Source: Marinobacterium nitratireducens
GTDB lineage: Bacteria; Pseudomonadota; Gammaproteobacteria; Pseudomonadales; Balneatricaceae
Assembly: GCF_014645375.1 (NCBI RefSeq)
Contig: NZ_BMLT01000004.1
Coordinates: 370,773 to 434,772 of the forward strand
Length of the DNA stretch: 64,000 bases
Direction of reading: 5' to 3'
Part shown: positions 34,978-44,521 of the stretch, in pieces
Layout of the letters: each line of letters begins with the position of its first letter
Position numbering within the stretch: position 1 is the first letter of the stretch
Notes under the pieces: generated by a model
Database searches by the model: none
What the model saw: only the letters and a program-made list of their open reading frames with translations
What the model was told of the DNA's origin: nothing
Program-made: the position numbers and the translations under genes

Positions 34978-35403
34978 CTATGCGGGTTTCTTCGACTGCT
35001 CGGCCATTTTACGCAGCAGCATTTTCAGCATATGGCGCCTGGAAATCACCCCGATAACCTTGTTGTGCCGATCCACGACGGGATAGTTCTTCGGTTTGGG
35101 TGTCTTGCTGAGCATCTGTTGCGCAAGTTCCAGGGGATGGTCGTTCGGCGACACCGTCAGCACATCGGTGCGCATAACATCCCGAACCGTGGCCACCCGC
35201 TGGTTGTAATAGACCACCTGGATCGTGATATGCAGGCACTCCTGCTCCGAAATCCAGCCCACCAGCCTGCCCGCGTCGTCGACGACGGGCCCGCCCAGCA
35301 TCTCCTTCTGGATCAGCTTTGCGGATGCGACATCCACCGGCATATCCGGCGTGATGACGGCAAACTCGGTACTCATGTAGTCGGCGATAGCCCCTGGTTC
35401 CAT
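34978..35403 (-). CDS. CBS-domain protein
   Basis: With the start at 35403 (after a G-rich ribosome site) the protein has 141 residues and consists of two CBS motifs forming one Bateman module. The first includes MPVDVASAKLIQKEMLGGPV and VVDDAGRLVGWISEQECL; the second includes VSPNDHPLELAQQMLSKT and YPVVDRHNKVIGVISRRHML. Such modules usually sense adenine nucleotides. There is no attached enzymatic domain. The longer frame from 35535 has an atypical arginine-rich start and was not used. Confidence 0.85.
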   Translation of the reverse strand: MEPGAIADYMSTEFAVITPDMPVDVASAKLIQKEMLGGPVVDDAGRLVGWISEQECLHITIQVVYYNQRVATVRDVMRTDVLTVSPNDHPLELAQQMLSKTPKPKNYPVVDRHNKVIGVISRRHMLKMLLRKMAEQSKKPA

Positions 35404-35528
35404 TATCGTGCCCCCCCATTTGGCTCGTGCGGTAAGTATAAGCACTGAATGGACAGAACTGCGCAATTCAGGCCAACCCGCGCGCCAGCAGTCTACACTC
35501 ATGCTGACACCGGCAGCAGGACGCAGGC

Positions 35529-36455
<927 letters not shown>

Positions 36456-36482
36456 AGGGCAAGGCGTTCAGATTAGGTGTCG

Positions 36483-36615
36483 ACTTTAGACACTGCCGTC
36501 CGACATCAATCGATCTGTACTGCGATCGATATCGATATGGTGGGGCCGCGATGCCCGGGCGCTGCGGTGACGGGAACATCCTGCCGTTGCATCGCTTGTC
36601 CCACCCTACCCACTC
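36483..36615. repeat. degenerate dispersed element between ABC transporter genes
   Basis: The spacer contains AATCGATCTGTACTGCGATC, the same dyad as in the 250-bp repeats at 25091, then CGATGCCCG and a CATCGCTTGTCCCACCCTAC end. It is followed directly by an ACTCACC heptamer run that reaches the permease start codon. Confidence 0.75.
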
Positions 36616-36638
36616 ACCACTCACCACTCACTACTAAC

Positions 36639-37400
36639 ATGAATATTCACGGCATCAAGGCAATCTACCGCTTCGAAATGGCCCGTACCGGGCGCACGCT
36701 GATGCAGAGCATCGCCTCGCCGGTGCTCTCCACATCGCTTTATTTCATCGTTTTCGGCACCGCCATCGGCTCGCGCATGGGCGAGATCGACGGGGTCGGT
36801 TATGGCGCCTTCATAATCCCGGGCCTGCTGATGCTGTCGCTGCTGAGCGAGAGCATTTCCAACGCCTCGTTCGGCATCTTCTTCCCGAAGTTCTCGGGTA
36901 CCATCTACGAGGTGCTGTCGGCGCCGGTATCGCCGCTGGAGATCGTCACCGGCTATGTCGGCGCGGCAGCCACGAAATCGGTGATTCTCGGGCTGCTGAT
37001 CCTGGCGACGGCCAGGCTGTTCGTCGACTACAGCATTCTGCACCCGGTCTGGATGGTCGGCTTCCTGCTGCTGACCGCCATCACCTTCAGCCTGTTCGGC
37101 TTCATCATCGGGATCTGGGCCGACGACTTTCAGAAGCTGCAGGTGATCCCGCTGATGGTGATCACGCCCCTCACCTTCCTCGGCGGCGCCTTCTACTCGA
37201 TCGAGATGCTGCCGGAGCCCTGGCGTTCGCTGACGCTGTTCAACCCGGTGGTCTACCTGATCAGCGGTTTCCGCTGGGCCTTCTACGGCACTTCCGACGT
37301 CAACGTCGCCGTCAGTCTCGGCATGACGCTGGTCTTCCTGCTGCTGTGCCTGCTGCTGATCCGCTGGATGTTCCGCAGCGGCTATCGCATCCGCAACTGA
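36639..37400 (+). CDS. ABC-2 type transporter permease
   Basis: The 253-residue membrane protein has about six helices and the ABC-2 type C-terminal signature around [20 protein letters not shown] followed by [20 protein letters not shown]. It is the permease partner of the ATP-binding gene upstream. The bases before its ATG (CACCACTCACTACTAAC) come from a repeat run and offer no clear Shine-Dalgarno, so its translation may be weak or depend on sequences not recognised here. Confidence 0.9.
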   Translation: MNIHGIKAIYRFEMARTGRTLMQSIASPVLSTSLYFIVFGTAIGSRMGEIDGVGYGAFIIPGLLMLSLLSESISNASFGIFFPKFSGTIYEVLSAPVSPLEIVTGYVGAAATKSVILGLLILATARLFVDYSILHPVWMVGFLLLTAITFSLFGFIIGIWADDFQKLQVIPLMVITPLTFLGGAFYSIEMLPEPWRSLTLFNPVVYLISGFRWAFYGTSDVNVAVSLGMTLVFLLLCLLLIRWMFRSGYRIRN

Positions 37401-37687
37401 GCCAAAACGTCAGCAAAGCCACTACGCGGATTCTGCGCCGCAGCATAAAAATCCATCAACAAAAGCCCTTTGCCCAGCAGCAACAAACACTAGCGACAAA
37501 GGTCACGAAACAGTGTTATCTTCCAGCTTATGCCGATACTCGACCGTCAACGAGCGAGATAAAATAATAAAACAAACGTATGAAAAACCACTACGTCCAG
37601 CCAGGCAGGTCTACACTGTTGTTGCATTTGCGTAATAAAGTTCCGGCCGTTTGACCGCAATCCTTGCCAACACAACAGGTGGTTTCC

Positions 37688-38782
37688 ATGAAACACTTCG
37701 ATCGACTGCTGCGCCTCCGGCTGCTGTCGCTGCTCGTACTGATTCTCGCCGTCATGCCTCCGGCCGAGGCCGCAAGGCTTCCCGGGTTCGGCGCCGACAT
37801 CAGCAAAACATCGGTGTCGGGACTGTCGTCCGGTGCCTTCATGACGTCACAGATCTACGTCGCCTTTTCCGACATTATGGTCGGCGCCGGCATCGTGGCG
37901 GGCGGGCCCTACCTCTGCGCCAAATCCTGGGCCGGCAACAGCCTGCTGACCAACGCCACAACCGCCTGCATGAACCCGCTGACACCGAGCGTCGGCCCCA
38001 ACACACCGCACCTGGTGGCGCTTACGCGGGATCTGGCCTCGTCGGGCGCGATCGACCCGATCGAGAACCTCGCGGACGACCACCTGTACATTTTCAGCGG
38101 CAAGAGCGACACCACCGTCACCACCGCGGTCGTGGATCAGACCGCCGCCTACTACGAAGCCCTCGGCGTGCCGGCATCCTCCATCCGCTACGACACCAGC
38201 GTCAACGCCGGCCATGCGATCATCACCGACGAAAACGATGACACCGACTGCTCCAAAACCAAGGAACCCTATGTCAACGACTGCGGTTTCGAACAGTCCA
38301 ACATTATTCTGAACCAGATCTACGGCTCCCTGAACCCGCCGGCAGATACGCTAAGCAGCGAGATCATGGCGTTCGATCAATCTGAATTCATCGATGCAGC
38401 CAACACCAGCATGAGTGATACCGCCTACGCCTATGTCCCGGCGGTCTGCAAAACCCACCGCAGTTGCCCTGTGCATGTGGTTCTGCACGGCTGCGAACAG
38501 GGTGCTGCGGTCATCGACCCCAGCAACAAGTACTACGCCCAAACCGGCTACAACCAGATGGCCGAAGCCAACGACATCATCATGCTCTATCCCCAGGTTC
38601 AGCCCTCCAACGCCGCACCGGTCAACCCCAAGGGTTGCTGGGACTTCTGGGGATATTCGTCGCCACAAAGCGCCGATCCCGACTACTTCACCCAAAACGC
38701 CCCGCAATTGCGTGCGATACGCAGCATGATCGACCGCCTGGCGGAGCCCGTTACCACAATCTCCTCAACCGACACGGAGTAA
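37688..38782 (+). CDS. secreted polyhydroxybutyrate depolymerase
   Basis: The 364-residue protein has an N-terminal signal peptide (hydrophobic residues about 8-25, cleavage near AEA at 26-28), and then a lipase box GLSSG at 45-49 placed close to the mature N terminus, as in type 2 PHB depolymerases. Other family blocks are VVLHGCEQGAAVI and NPKGCWDFWGY with paired cysteines. It would degrade extracellular poly(3-hydroxybutyrate). It has no recognisable substrate-binding domain at the C terminus. A phasin-like gene follows after 4 bases. Confidence 0.85.
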   Translation: MKHFDRLLRLRLLSLLVLILAVMPPAEAARLPGFGADISKTSVSGLSSGAFMTSQIYVAFSDIMVGAGIVAGGPYLCAKSWAGNSLLTNATTACMNPLTPSVGPNTPHLVALTRDLASSGAIDPIENLADDHLYIFSGKSDTTVTTAVVDQTAAYYEALGVPASSIRYDTSVNAGHAIITDENDDTDCSKTKEPYVNDCGFEQSNIILNQIYGSLNPPADTLSSEIMAFDQSEFIDAANTSMSDTAYAYVPAVCKTHRSCPVHVVLHGCEQGAAVIDPSNKYYAQTGYNQMAEANDIIMLYPQVQPSNAAPVNPKGCWDFWGYSSPQSADPDYFTQNAPQLRAIRSMIDRLAEPVTTISSTDTE

Positions 38783-38786
38783 AATA

Positions 38787-39299
38787 ATGAATCAATCCGT
38801 TACCGAACTTTTCGATACCAGCCTTCTGGATGCCGTCGAGCAGTGGAACGACTACGCCAACGATAACGCCCAGACCGAACGGGTTCTCTGGGGACTCTTC
38901 ACCCCGGTAAAGGACTCGCTGCAGATCGCGCAGCAGGTAATGGAGGCCGTTCAGGCCGGAAACTGGACGCTGCCTGCGTCACTGCCCGACCCCGAGGTCC
39001 TCGGCGGCATTACCAGCGAGCTTGGCGATATCCAGGCGGCGGCGTTCCAGAAGATGCTCGATGAGGTCGGCCGCTACCAGAACACCGGGGCCGAAGCCGG
39101 CAAGCTGCTCAGCGAAGCGCTGGAAACCAGCGGCGAACCGCAAAAGCAGCTGGCGTCCTGGCTGGAAGCGAGCCTGAAGGTGACCAAGGCCTACCAGGAG
39201 GATTTCAACCAGCAACTGGCGGACCTCGGCGCCATCCAGTCCGCCTACACCGCCTGGTGGCAGAAAAGCGTCGAAAGCCTGTTTGCCGGCAAAGCCTGA
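38787..39299 (+). CDS. phasin-like polyhydroxyalkanoate granule protein
   Basis: The 170-residue soluble protein is almost wholly helical and amphipathic, with heptad-like stretches (EVGRYQNTGAEAGKLLSEAL and WLEASLKVTKAYQEDFNQQL), as in phasins that coat intracellular polyester granules. It lies 4 bases after the depolymerase gene and before a terminator, so it is cotranscribed with it. Sequence identity to known phasins cannot be measured here, so the name rests on build and neighbour. Confidence 0.65.
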   Translation: MNQSVTELFDTSLLDAVEQWNDYANDNAQTERVLWGLFTPVKDSLQIAQQVMEAVQAGNWTLPASLPDPEVLGGITSELGDIQAAAFQKMLDEVGRYQNTGAEAGKLLSEALETSGEPQKQLASWLEASLKVTKAYQEDFNQQLADLGAIQSAYTAWWQKSVESLFAGKA

Positions 39300-39320
39300 G
39301 CCCGGACAACAGTAACACCG

Positions 39321-39359
39321 AGCCCCGCCGAGCTTCGAAAGCCTGCGGGGCTTTCTTTT
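39321..39359 (+). terminator. rho-independent terminator after the phasin-like gene
   Basis: AGCCCCGC pairs with GCGGGGCT over a 16-base loop and is followed by TTCTTTT. It starts 22 bases after the stop codon. Confidence 0.8.
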
Positions 39360-39396
39360 GGCTCTTCGCGCTTTAGCATGAATCCACGGGCTAAAA

Positions 39397-39556
39397 GTCG
39401 GATGGGTGGAGCCGCATTGGCACACTGCTTAACGCTTTCAGCGAAGTTGACGCGGCGCAACCCATCAATGAGTCGACGCCCAAGATGGGTTGCACAACGC
39501 CCTGGCCGTATCAGTGACGGATACGCCGTACCGAGGCGTCGCTCCACCCATCCTAC
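39397..39556. repeat. 160-bp dispersed element with inverted ends
   Basis: The element runs from GTCGGATGGGTGGAGC to GCTCCACCCATCCTAC, near-perfect inverted ends, with internal GCAACCCATC and GATGGGTTGC halves. It is the same family as the elements at 27141 and 49769. Confidence 0.82.
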
Positions 39557-39917
39557 GATTTAGGTTTTTCCCGCTAAAGCGCGATGAGCCTTTCTTGTGG
39601 TCGCACGCAGAACCGGGGAGTCGGGCGCGAAGCCAAAAGTGCAAAAGATGCCGGGCAGGGCCCGGCAAAATGAACAACAACAGGTTCATCTCTAAGCCAC
39701 GCCAAATGGCGCGCCTGCCACCACGATCGACAGCCCTGCCGTACGCGTTCGTCACGTATCGGCAGATCCCGTGTCAGCGGGTGGGAACTTGTGAAGTCCG
39801 GTTCTCCTTTCAGTCCTGAAGTATAGCCCGTACGCGGCATTCCTCCGCGGTCGCCATGGCCGGGGCACGGTTTCGGTCTATAGTGCAGGCAACCTATCAC
39901 CTCGACCCGGGAGCCAA
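39557..39917. other. 361-bp spacer, unexplained
   Basis: No convincing gene is seen. The region includes a hairpin GCCGGGC-AGG-GCCCGGC at about 39651 and a longer dyad around TACGCGTTCGTCACGTA at 39739, and opens with a block similar to one at 2709. It may be a decayed mobile element or an RNA; nothing more can be said from sequence. Confidence 0.35.
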
Positions 39918-40946
39918 ATGTTTCTCGACCTTGGTCTGACAGCCAACCTCGCACTCTTCATGTCTGCCGCCGCGGTGGTCGGCGTTTGCGGTGTACAGCT
40001 GACGGAGAAGGCCGAGATCCTGGCCCGCATCACCGGCCTCGGGCAAGCGATCCTCGGTGCCGTGCTGCTGGGCGCCCTGACTTCCCTGGCCGGCACCATT
40101 ACCTCCGTCACCTCGGCCTGGTCCGGCGCCGCGGAACTCGCGTTCGGCAATGCCATCGGTGGCATCGCCGCCCAGACGACCTTCCTGGTGATCGCCGACG
40201 CCCTCTATCGCAAGGCCAACCTGGAACACGCCGCCGCCTCGGAAGAAAATCTGATGCAGGGCGTACTGCTGGTGGCGCTGCTGGCGATCCCGCTGATCGG
40301 CATTGCCGGCCCGGGGCTTACCATCTGGGCCGTCGATCTGACGTCGCTGGCGATCCTTGCGGCCTACCTGTTTGGAATACGCCTGCTGGCCCATGCCCAC
40401 CGGGTGCCGATGTGGTATCCGCGCCCAACCAGCGCAACCGCGGAGCCGGAGGCGCAACCAGCGGAAACCCGCCTGTTCCGAACACGCGAAATCTGGTTGA
40501 AATTTCTGCTGCTCGCCGCCGCCGTCGCGCTCAGCGGCTGGGTGATTGCCCAGACCGGTATCGCGCTGACCCGGCAGACCGGCCTGTCCGAAACCCTGGT
40601 CGGCACCCTGTTCACGTCGGTCGTCACCTCGATTCCGGAGCTGGTCATCGCCATCACCGCAGTCAAGCGGGGCGCGCTGACCCTGGCGGTCGGCGATATT
40701 CTCGGCGGCAACACCTTCGACGTGCTCTTTCTCGTGCTCTCCGATGTCGCCTATCGCGCCGGCTCCCTCTACCAGGCGGTGTCGACGAGCATGGTGTTCT
40801 GGCTCGCGCTCAACATCCTGCTGACAGCCATTCTGCTGACAGGCATGCTGCGGCGCGAGCGGCAGGGACCTTTCAATATAGGTTTCGAGGGACTGCTGGT
40901 ACTGGTGGTCTATTTGTCCGCCGTGATCCTGCTCTTTGTGCAATAA
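39918..40946 (+). CDS. sodium/calcium exchanger family cation antiporter
   Basis: The 342-residue membrane protein has two halves of about five helices separated by a hydrophilic loop near residues 165-195, the inverted-repeat build of the Ca2+/cation antiporter family. Alpha-repeat-like motifs occur in each half: SAWSGAAELAFGNAIGGIAA in the first and TSVVTSIPELVIAITAVKRG with LAVGDILGGNTFDVLF in the second. It probably exchanges Ca2+ or another cation for Na+ or H+. It appears monocistronic. Confidence 0.85.
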   Translation: MFLDLGLTANLALFMSAAAVVGVCGVQLTEKAEILARITGLGQAILGAVLLGALTSLAGTITSVTSAWSGAAELAFGNAIGGIAAQTTFLVIADALYRKANLEHAAASEENLMQGVLLVALLAIPLIGIAGPGLTIWAVDLTSLAILAAYLFGIRLLAHAHRVPMWYPRPTSATAEPEAQPAETRLFRTREIWLKFLLLAAAVALSGWVIAQTGIALTRQTGLSETLVGTLFTSVVTSIPELVIAITAVKRGALTLAVGDILGGNTFDVLFLVLSDVAYRAGSLYQAVSTSMVFWLALNILLTAILLTGMLRRERQGPFNIGFEGLLVLVVYLSAVILLFVQ

Positions 40947-41104
40947 GACCGCAGCCGGCGGTTAGCGGGCCTGATTCGAAGCCCCCGAACGGCGCGAGGC
41001 CGGCCCTGCGGTGGACAGCCGTCACGCCACGACGAGCCGTTTGCCGGAAACAGCAGACACCGGCTCTGCAACCTGCCGCCATCCCCGGCCTTCCCGGCAC
41101 CGAC

Positions 41105-43012
41105 TCAGGAATCGGCGAGCCCGTATTTGCGGATCTTGCGGTGCAGCGTCGAGCGGCTGATACCCAGTGCCTCGGCGGCACGAACCACTACCCAGCGATG
41201 CTGTTGCAGGGCGCTCAGAATTCGTTGCCGCTCGTCGCTATCCGGCGCCCGGGCGCCCAGCGATACCAGCCGGTCGGGCGGCATCGGCGAAGTTTCAGAC
41301 GGGGTATGCGCCGAACGCTCACCGGGCGCCGGCGGAAAGACCTCGTCTGGAAGGTCGGTCAGCCGGATGCTTGCGCCATCGGACATGCACAGCGCGAACT
41401 CCAGTACGTTCTTGAGCTGGCGTATATTGCCCGGCCAGTGGTATTCAGCGAGCACACGCCGTGCCTGGGCGTCGATCTCCCCCGCCTCTCCGTCCGGCAG
41501 ACCGGCCAGAACGAGGTCGATCAGCGCGTGCAGGTCCTGGCGTTCACGCAGTGCCGGAAGAGCGACACGTACACCGCTGATACGATAGTAGAGGTCTTCG
41601 CGAAATCCTCCCTGCTCGACGATACTCGCGAGATCGCGATGCGTGGCGCAAATCACATGCAGATCCACCGGAACCGGTTTTATCTGGCCAAGCGGCGTGA
41701 TCTCCCGTTCCGCCAGCACCCTCAGCAGCCGCGCCTGCAACGCCAGCGGCATATCGCCGATCTCGTCAAGGAACAGGGTGCCGCCGTTGCTGGCCTCGAT
41801 CTTGCCGGTCTTGCCCCCCTTCAGACCACCGGTAAAGGTGCCGGCCCCGTAGCCGAAAAGTTCACTCTCGATCAGGGATTCCGGAATCGCAGCACAGTTG
41901 AGAGTGACGAACGGCTTGTCCCGCCGGGCGCTGCTGTCGTGGATGGCGCGCGCCCAGACCTCCTTGCCGGTGCCGGTCTCGCCCTGCAGCAGAATACTGA
42001 TATTGCGATCCATGACGCGGTGGCAGATGTCGGCGTTGCGCTGCAGACGGCTGTCGCCGCCGGCGACACGGTACAGCGGCGAGTCCAGCGGTTTGCGCGG
42101 GGTCGGCGCAGGACTCGCCGCCACGGGGTTGCGGGCCGGCAGATGCCCGGCCAGACGCATCAGCCAGCCGGCCGCGGATGGCAAGGCGACGGGGGCACGG
42201 TGCACATCCTCCAGGTTGGCGCCGGTAAGTGCCGCAAGTCCCTGACCGACAATCAGCGCGCGCTCGGCGATGCCCAGCAGCAGCAGCGCCGGCGAGGTCG
42301 CACCGAGAATCCAGCCCGCATCGTTGACCGCCAGCAGCGCCGACGACAATGCCGGATCGGCGACCGGCGAGCTGACCAGCGCCAGCAGGTGGTGACGGGC
42401 GAAGGCATGGCGGAACATCGACGCCTCGATCTGATCCGCGGTATCGCAGACCAGGTTCAGCGCCAGCCCCTGCCCCACCTTGTCACCCCTGGCATAGGTG
42501 GAGATATCCAGCGCGCCGATCACGTCACCGTCCGGCGCAATCAGCGGCGCAGTCGAGCAGGTGAAACGCTGCAACTCGCGACCGAAGTGCTCGTCGGCGT
42601 ATACGGTGAGCGCCTCCCCGGTGGCGAGGCAGGTTCCCAGTCCGTTGGTGCCCACCAGGTTCTCGCTCCAGACGGTACCGAGACTGAGCCCCTTGTCGGC
42701 CAGCTCCCGCCCCCTGCTGGAATCGATGTAATCGCGCAGCACGATACCGCTGGCATCGGTGACCAGCACGCAGTAGCCGGAATTGCCGCCGAGGTAGCGC
42801 AGCCGGTCGAACACCGGTTCCGCCGAGTGCAGCAGACTGTCGAGCTGATCGCGGGCGTAGCGGATTTCGGACTCGCTCAGACGCGGTGCACGCAGATCGC
42901 GGCCGGGCTCGAGCTTGTACTCTTCGATACAGCGACGCCAGGACCCCTGAATTTCGGGAGCGCGTTTGCCGTCGGGCAGCAGCCCTTGTCGATTGGGATT
43001 GCGAATGCTCAT
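41105..43012 (-). CDS. sigma-54 dependent activator, AcoR-like
   Basis: The 635-residue protein has an N-terminal GAF-like sensor (about 60-210), an intervening PAS-like segment, a central AAA+ domain and a C-terminal Fis-type helix-turn-helix (QQHRWVVVRAAEALGISRST then LHRKIRKYG). Walker A is LLQGETGTGKEVWARAI and Walker B GGTLFLDEIGDM. The sigma-54 contact loop reads GTFTGG instead of the usual GAFTGA, with the key Phe-Thr kept. It is divergent from the acetoin-dehydrogenase-like operon, which has a sigma-54 promoter, so it is that operon's likely activator. Confidence 0.92.
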   Translation of the reverse strand: MSIRNPNRQGLLPDGKRAPEIQGSWRRCIEEYKLEPGRDLRAPRLSESEIRYARDQLDSLLHSAEPVFDRLRYLGGNSGYCVLVTDASGIVLRDYIDSSRGRELADKGLSLGTVWSENLVGTNGLGTCLATGEALTVYADEHFGRELQRFTCSTAPLIAPDGDVIGALDISTYARGDKVGQGLALNLVCDTADQIEASMFRHAFARHHLLALVSSPVADPALSSALLAVNDAGWILGATSPALLLLGIAERALIVGQGLAALTGANLEDVHRAPVALPSAAGWLMRLAGHLPARNPVAASPAPTPRKPLDSPLYRVAGGDSRLQRNADICHRVMDRNISILLQGETGTGKEVWARAIHDSSARRDKPFVTLNCAAIPESLIESELFGYGAGTFTGGLKGGKTGKIEASNGGTLFLDEIGDMPLALQARLLRVLAEREITPLGQIKPVPVDLHVICATHRDLASIVEQGGFREDLYYRISGVRVALPALRERQDLHALIDLVLAGLPDGEAGEIDAQARRVLAEYHWPGNIRQLKNVLEFALCMSDGASIRLTDLPDEVFPPAPGERSAHTPSETSPMPPDRLVSLGARAPDSDERQRILSALQQHRWVVVRAAEALGISRSTLHRKIRKYGLADS

Positions 43013-43129
43013 GGCAACGTCGGGAAAATTCGCCCATCTGGTTTTTATTATGTAGGACCATCATAGGCCCCGCGTCGCATCGATGTCTATGCAGGGGGCA
43101 CTGAGCGAAGCGAACTGCGCCGCAGCAAT

Positions 43130-43293
43130 GTCGGTTGGGCGCAGCGGCGTCCCCCAACACCGGAGGTTTCGATACCGCCCGATGCCGACCGATGCCAATC
43201 GATCGGTACGGCGATCGATATGATGGGTTCACGATGCCCAAAAAACGTCGGTGGCGTCCAATAAGTCGGGATGCATCGCTTAACCCATCCTAC
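43130..43293. repeat. dispersed element in the aco-like intergenic region
   Basis: The element begins TCGGTTGGGCGCAGCGGCG and ends TTAACCCATCCTAC. It contains the AATCGATCGGTACGGCGATC dyad related to those in the 250-bp repeats at 25091. It lies between the activator start and its predicted binding site. Confidence 0.75.
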
Positions 43294-43323
43294 ATCCCGC
43301 CACAGTGTGTGCAGGTGCCGCTA

Positions 43324-43355
43324 CAGTCTGTCGCAACCGCTGCGACAGTCCGTGC
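43324..43355. promoter_or_regulatory. predicted upstream activator site of the aco-like operon
   Basis: CTGTCGCA-N5-TGCGACAG at 43328-43348 is a perfect inverted repeat extended on both sides (ACAGT... and ...TCCGTGCC). It is centred about 85 bases upstream of the -24 element, the right distance for a sigma-54 activator. A closely similar palindrome lies at 51560. Confidence 0.7.
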
Positions 43356-43421
43356 CGGACAACTGGAACACAGCCACCCCAAAAAACAAAATAATCCTTT
43401 TATTTCAGTTATTTAAAAAAC

Positions 43422-43437
43422 TGGCACAGGCTTTGCC
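43422..43437 (+). promoter_or_regulatory. sigma-54 promoter of the aco-like operon
   Basis: TGGCACAGGCTTTGCC has GG at 43423-43424 and GC at 43435-43436 with exactly ten bases between, matching the -24/-12 consensus TGGCAC-N5-TTGC. A very AT-rich stretch at 43382-43420 lies between it and the activator site and could bind a bending protein. Confidence 0.9.
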
Positions 43438-43509
43438 CTATTCAAGACGAGCGTCAGAAGCGGCGCCTGCTGCGCCTTACGAATATCAAGAATAAAAGGA
43501 GTGGTTTCC

Positions 43510-44496
43510 ATGAAGCCAAGCAAAGAACAGCAACTCTGGATGTATGAGCAGATGCTCGTCAGCCGCTACTTCGAGGAATCCATCGAAAAGATCTACATGG
43601 AGGGCAAGTCCCCCGCCTTCAATATGGCCAACGGCCCCATTCCCGGCGAAATGCACCTGTCCAACGGCCAGGAACCCTGCGCCGTCGGCGTCTGCGCCCA
43701 CCTCGAGCCTTCCGATATCGTCACCTCGACCCACCGCCCCCACCACGTCGCCATCGCCAAGGGCGTCGATCTCGATCGCATGGCCGCCGAGATCTTCGGC
43801 AAGAAGACCGGTCTCTCCGGCGGCCGTGGTGGCCATATGCATATCTTCGACCCGAAGGTGAATTTCTCCTGCTCCGGCATCATCGCCCAGGGCATGGGAC
43901 CGGCCGTGGGCGCCGCGCTGTCGCGCCAGATGCAGCGCAAAGCCGGCATCGCCGTCGCCTTCCTCGGCGAGGGTGCCGCCAACCAGGGCGCCTTCCACGA
44001 ATCGCTGAACCTTGCCGCGGTCTGGAAACTGCCGGTGGTTTTCGTGATCGAGGACAACGCCTGGGGCATATCGGTGGCCAAGAGCGCCTCCACCGCCATC
44101 GAACGCAACGACCAGCGCGCCGCCGCCTATGGCATGCCCGGCCATTTTGTCCCGGGTAACGACCCGCTGGCGATCTACGAGGTGGCCGGCGAAGCCATAC
44201 AGAGAGCCCGCCGGGGCGAAGGGCCGACGCTGATCGAAATCGAAACCTACCGCCTGGCCGGGCACTTCATGGGCGACGCCGAAGGCTACCGCCCGCAGGG
44301 GGAGAAGGACGCCCTCTTCGCCCGGGATCCGATTCCGAAGCTGCGCGAGCACCTCAAGGCCAGCGAAGGCTGGAGCGACGCCGAGGATGCAGCGCTGGTC
44401 GAGCGCAGCCGCGCCCGGGTCGATGCCGCTATCGCCTTCGCCCGCGACAGTGCCTACCCGGATCCGGAAGAAGCCCTCGACAAAGTGTTCGTCTGA
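43510..44496 (+). CDS. TPP-dependent acetoin dehydrogenase-like E1 alpha subunit
   Basis: The 328-residue protein has the AcoA/PDH-alpha pattern: substrate/TPP region EMHLSNGQEPCAVGVCAHLE, GGRGGHMHIFDPK, and the thiamine motif LGEGAANQGAFHESLNLAAV ending VIEDNAWG. With the beta subunit it would carry out TPP-dependent cleavage of acetoin, another alpha-hydroxyketone or a diketone and pass the acyl group to lipoate. AAGGAG at 43497-43502 fixes the ATG. It heads an operon with a sigma-54 promoter about 75 bases upstream. The true substrate is not proved. Confidence 0.9.
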   Translation: MKPSKEQQLWMYEQMLVSRYFEESIEKIYMEGKSPAFNMANGPIPGEMHLSNGQEPCAVGVCAHLEPSDIVTSTHRPHHVAIAKGVDLDRMAAEIFGKKTGLSGGRGGHMHIFDPKVNFSCSGIIAQGMGPAVGAALSRQMQRKAGIAVAFLGEGAANQGAFHESLNLAAVWKLPVVFVIEDNAWGISVAKSASTAIERNDQRAAAYGMPGHFVPGNDPLAIYEVAGEAIQRARRGEGPTLIEIETYRLAGHFMGDAEGYRPQGEKDALFARDPIPKLREHLKASEGWSDAEDAALVERSRARVDAAIAFARDSAYPDPEEALDKVFV

Positions 44497-44521
44497 TAAC
44501 AAAAATGAAAGGAGCAACGTC

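Noticed and set aside
39986-43066. 1026-codon open frame on the + strand across the cation exchanger and opposite the sigma-54 activator
   Set aside because: It runs through two confident genes in other frames and has no recognisable motif; it is a GC-bias shadow.
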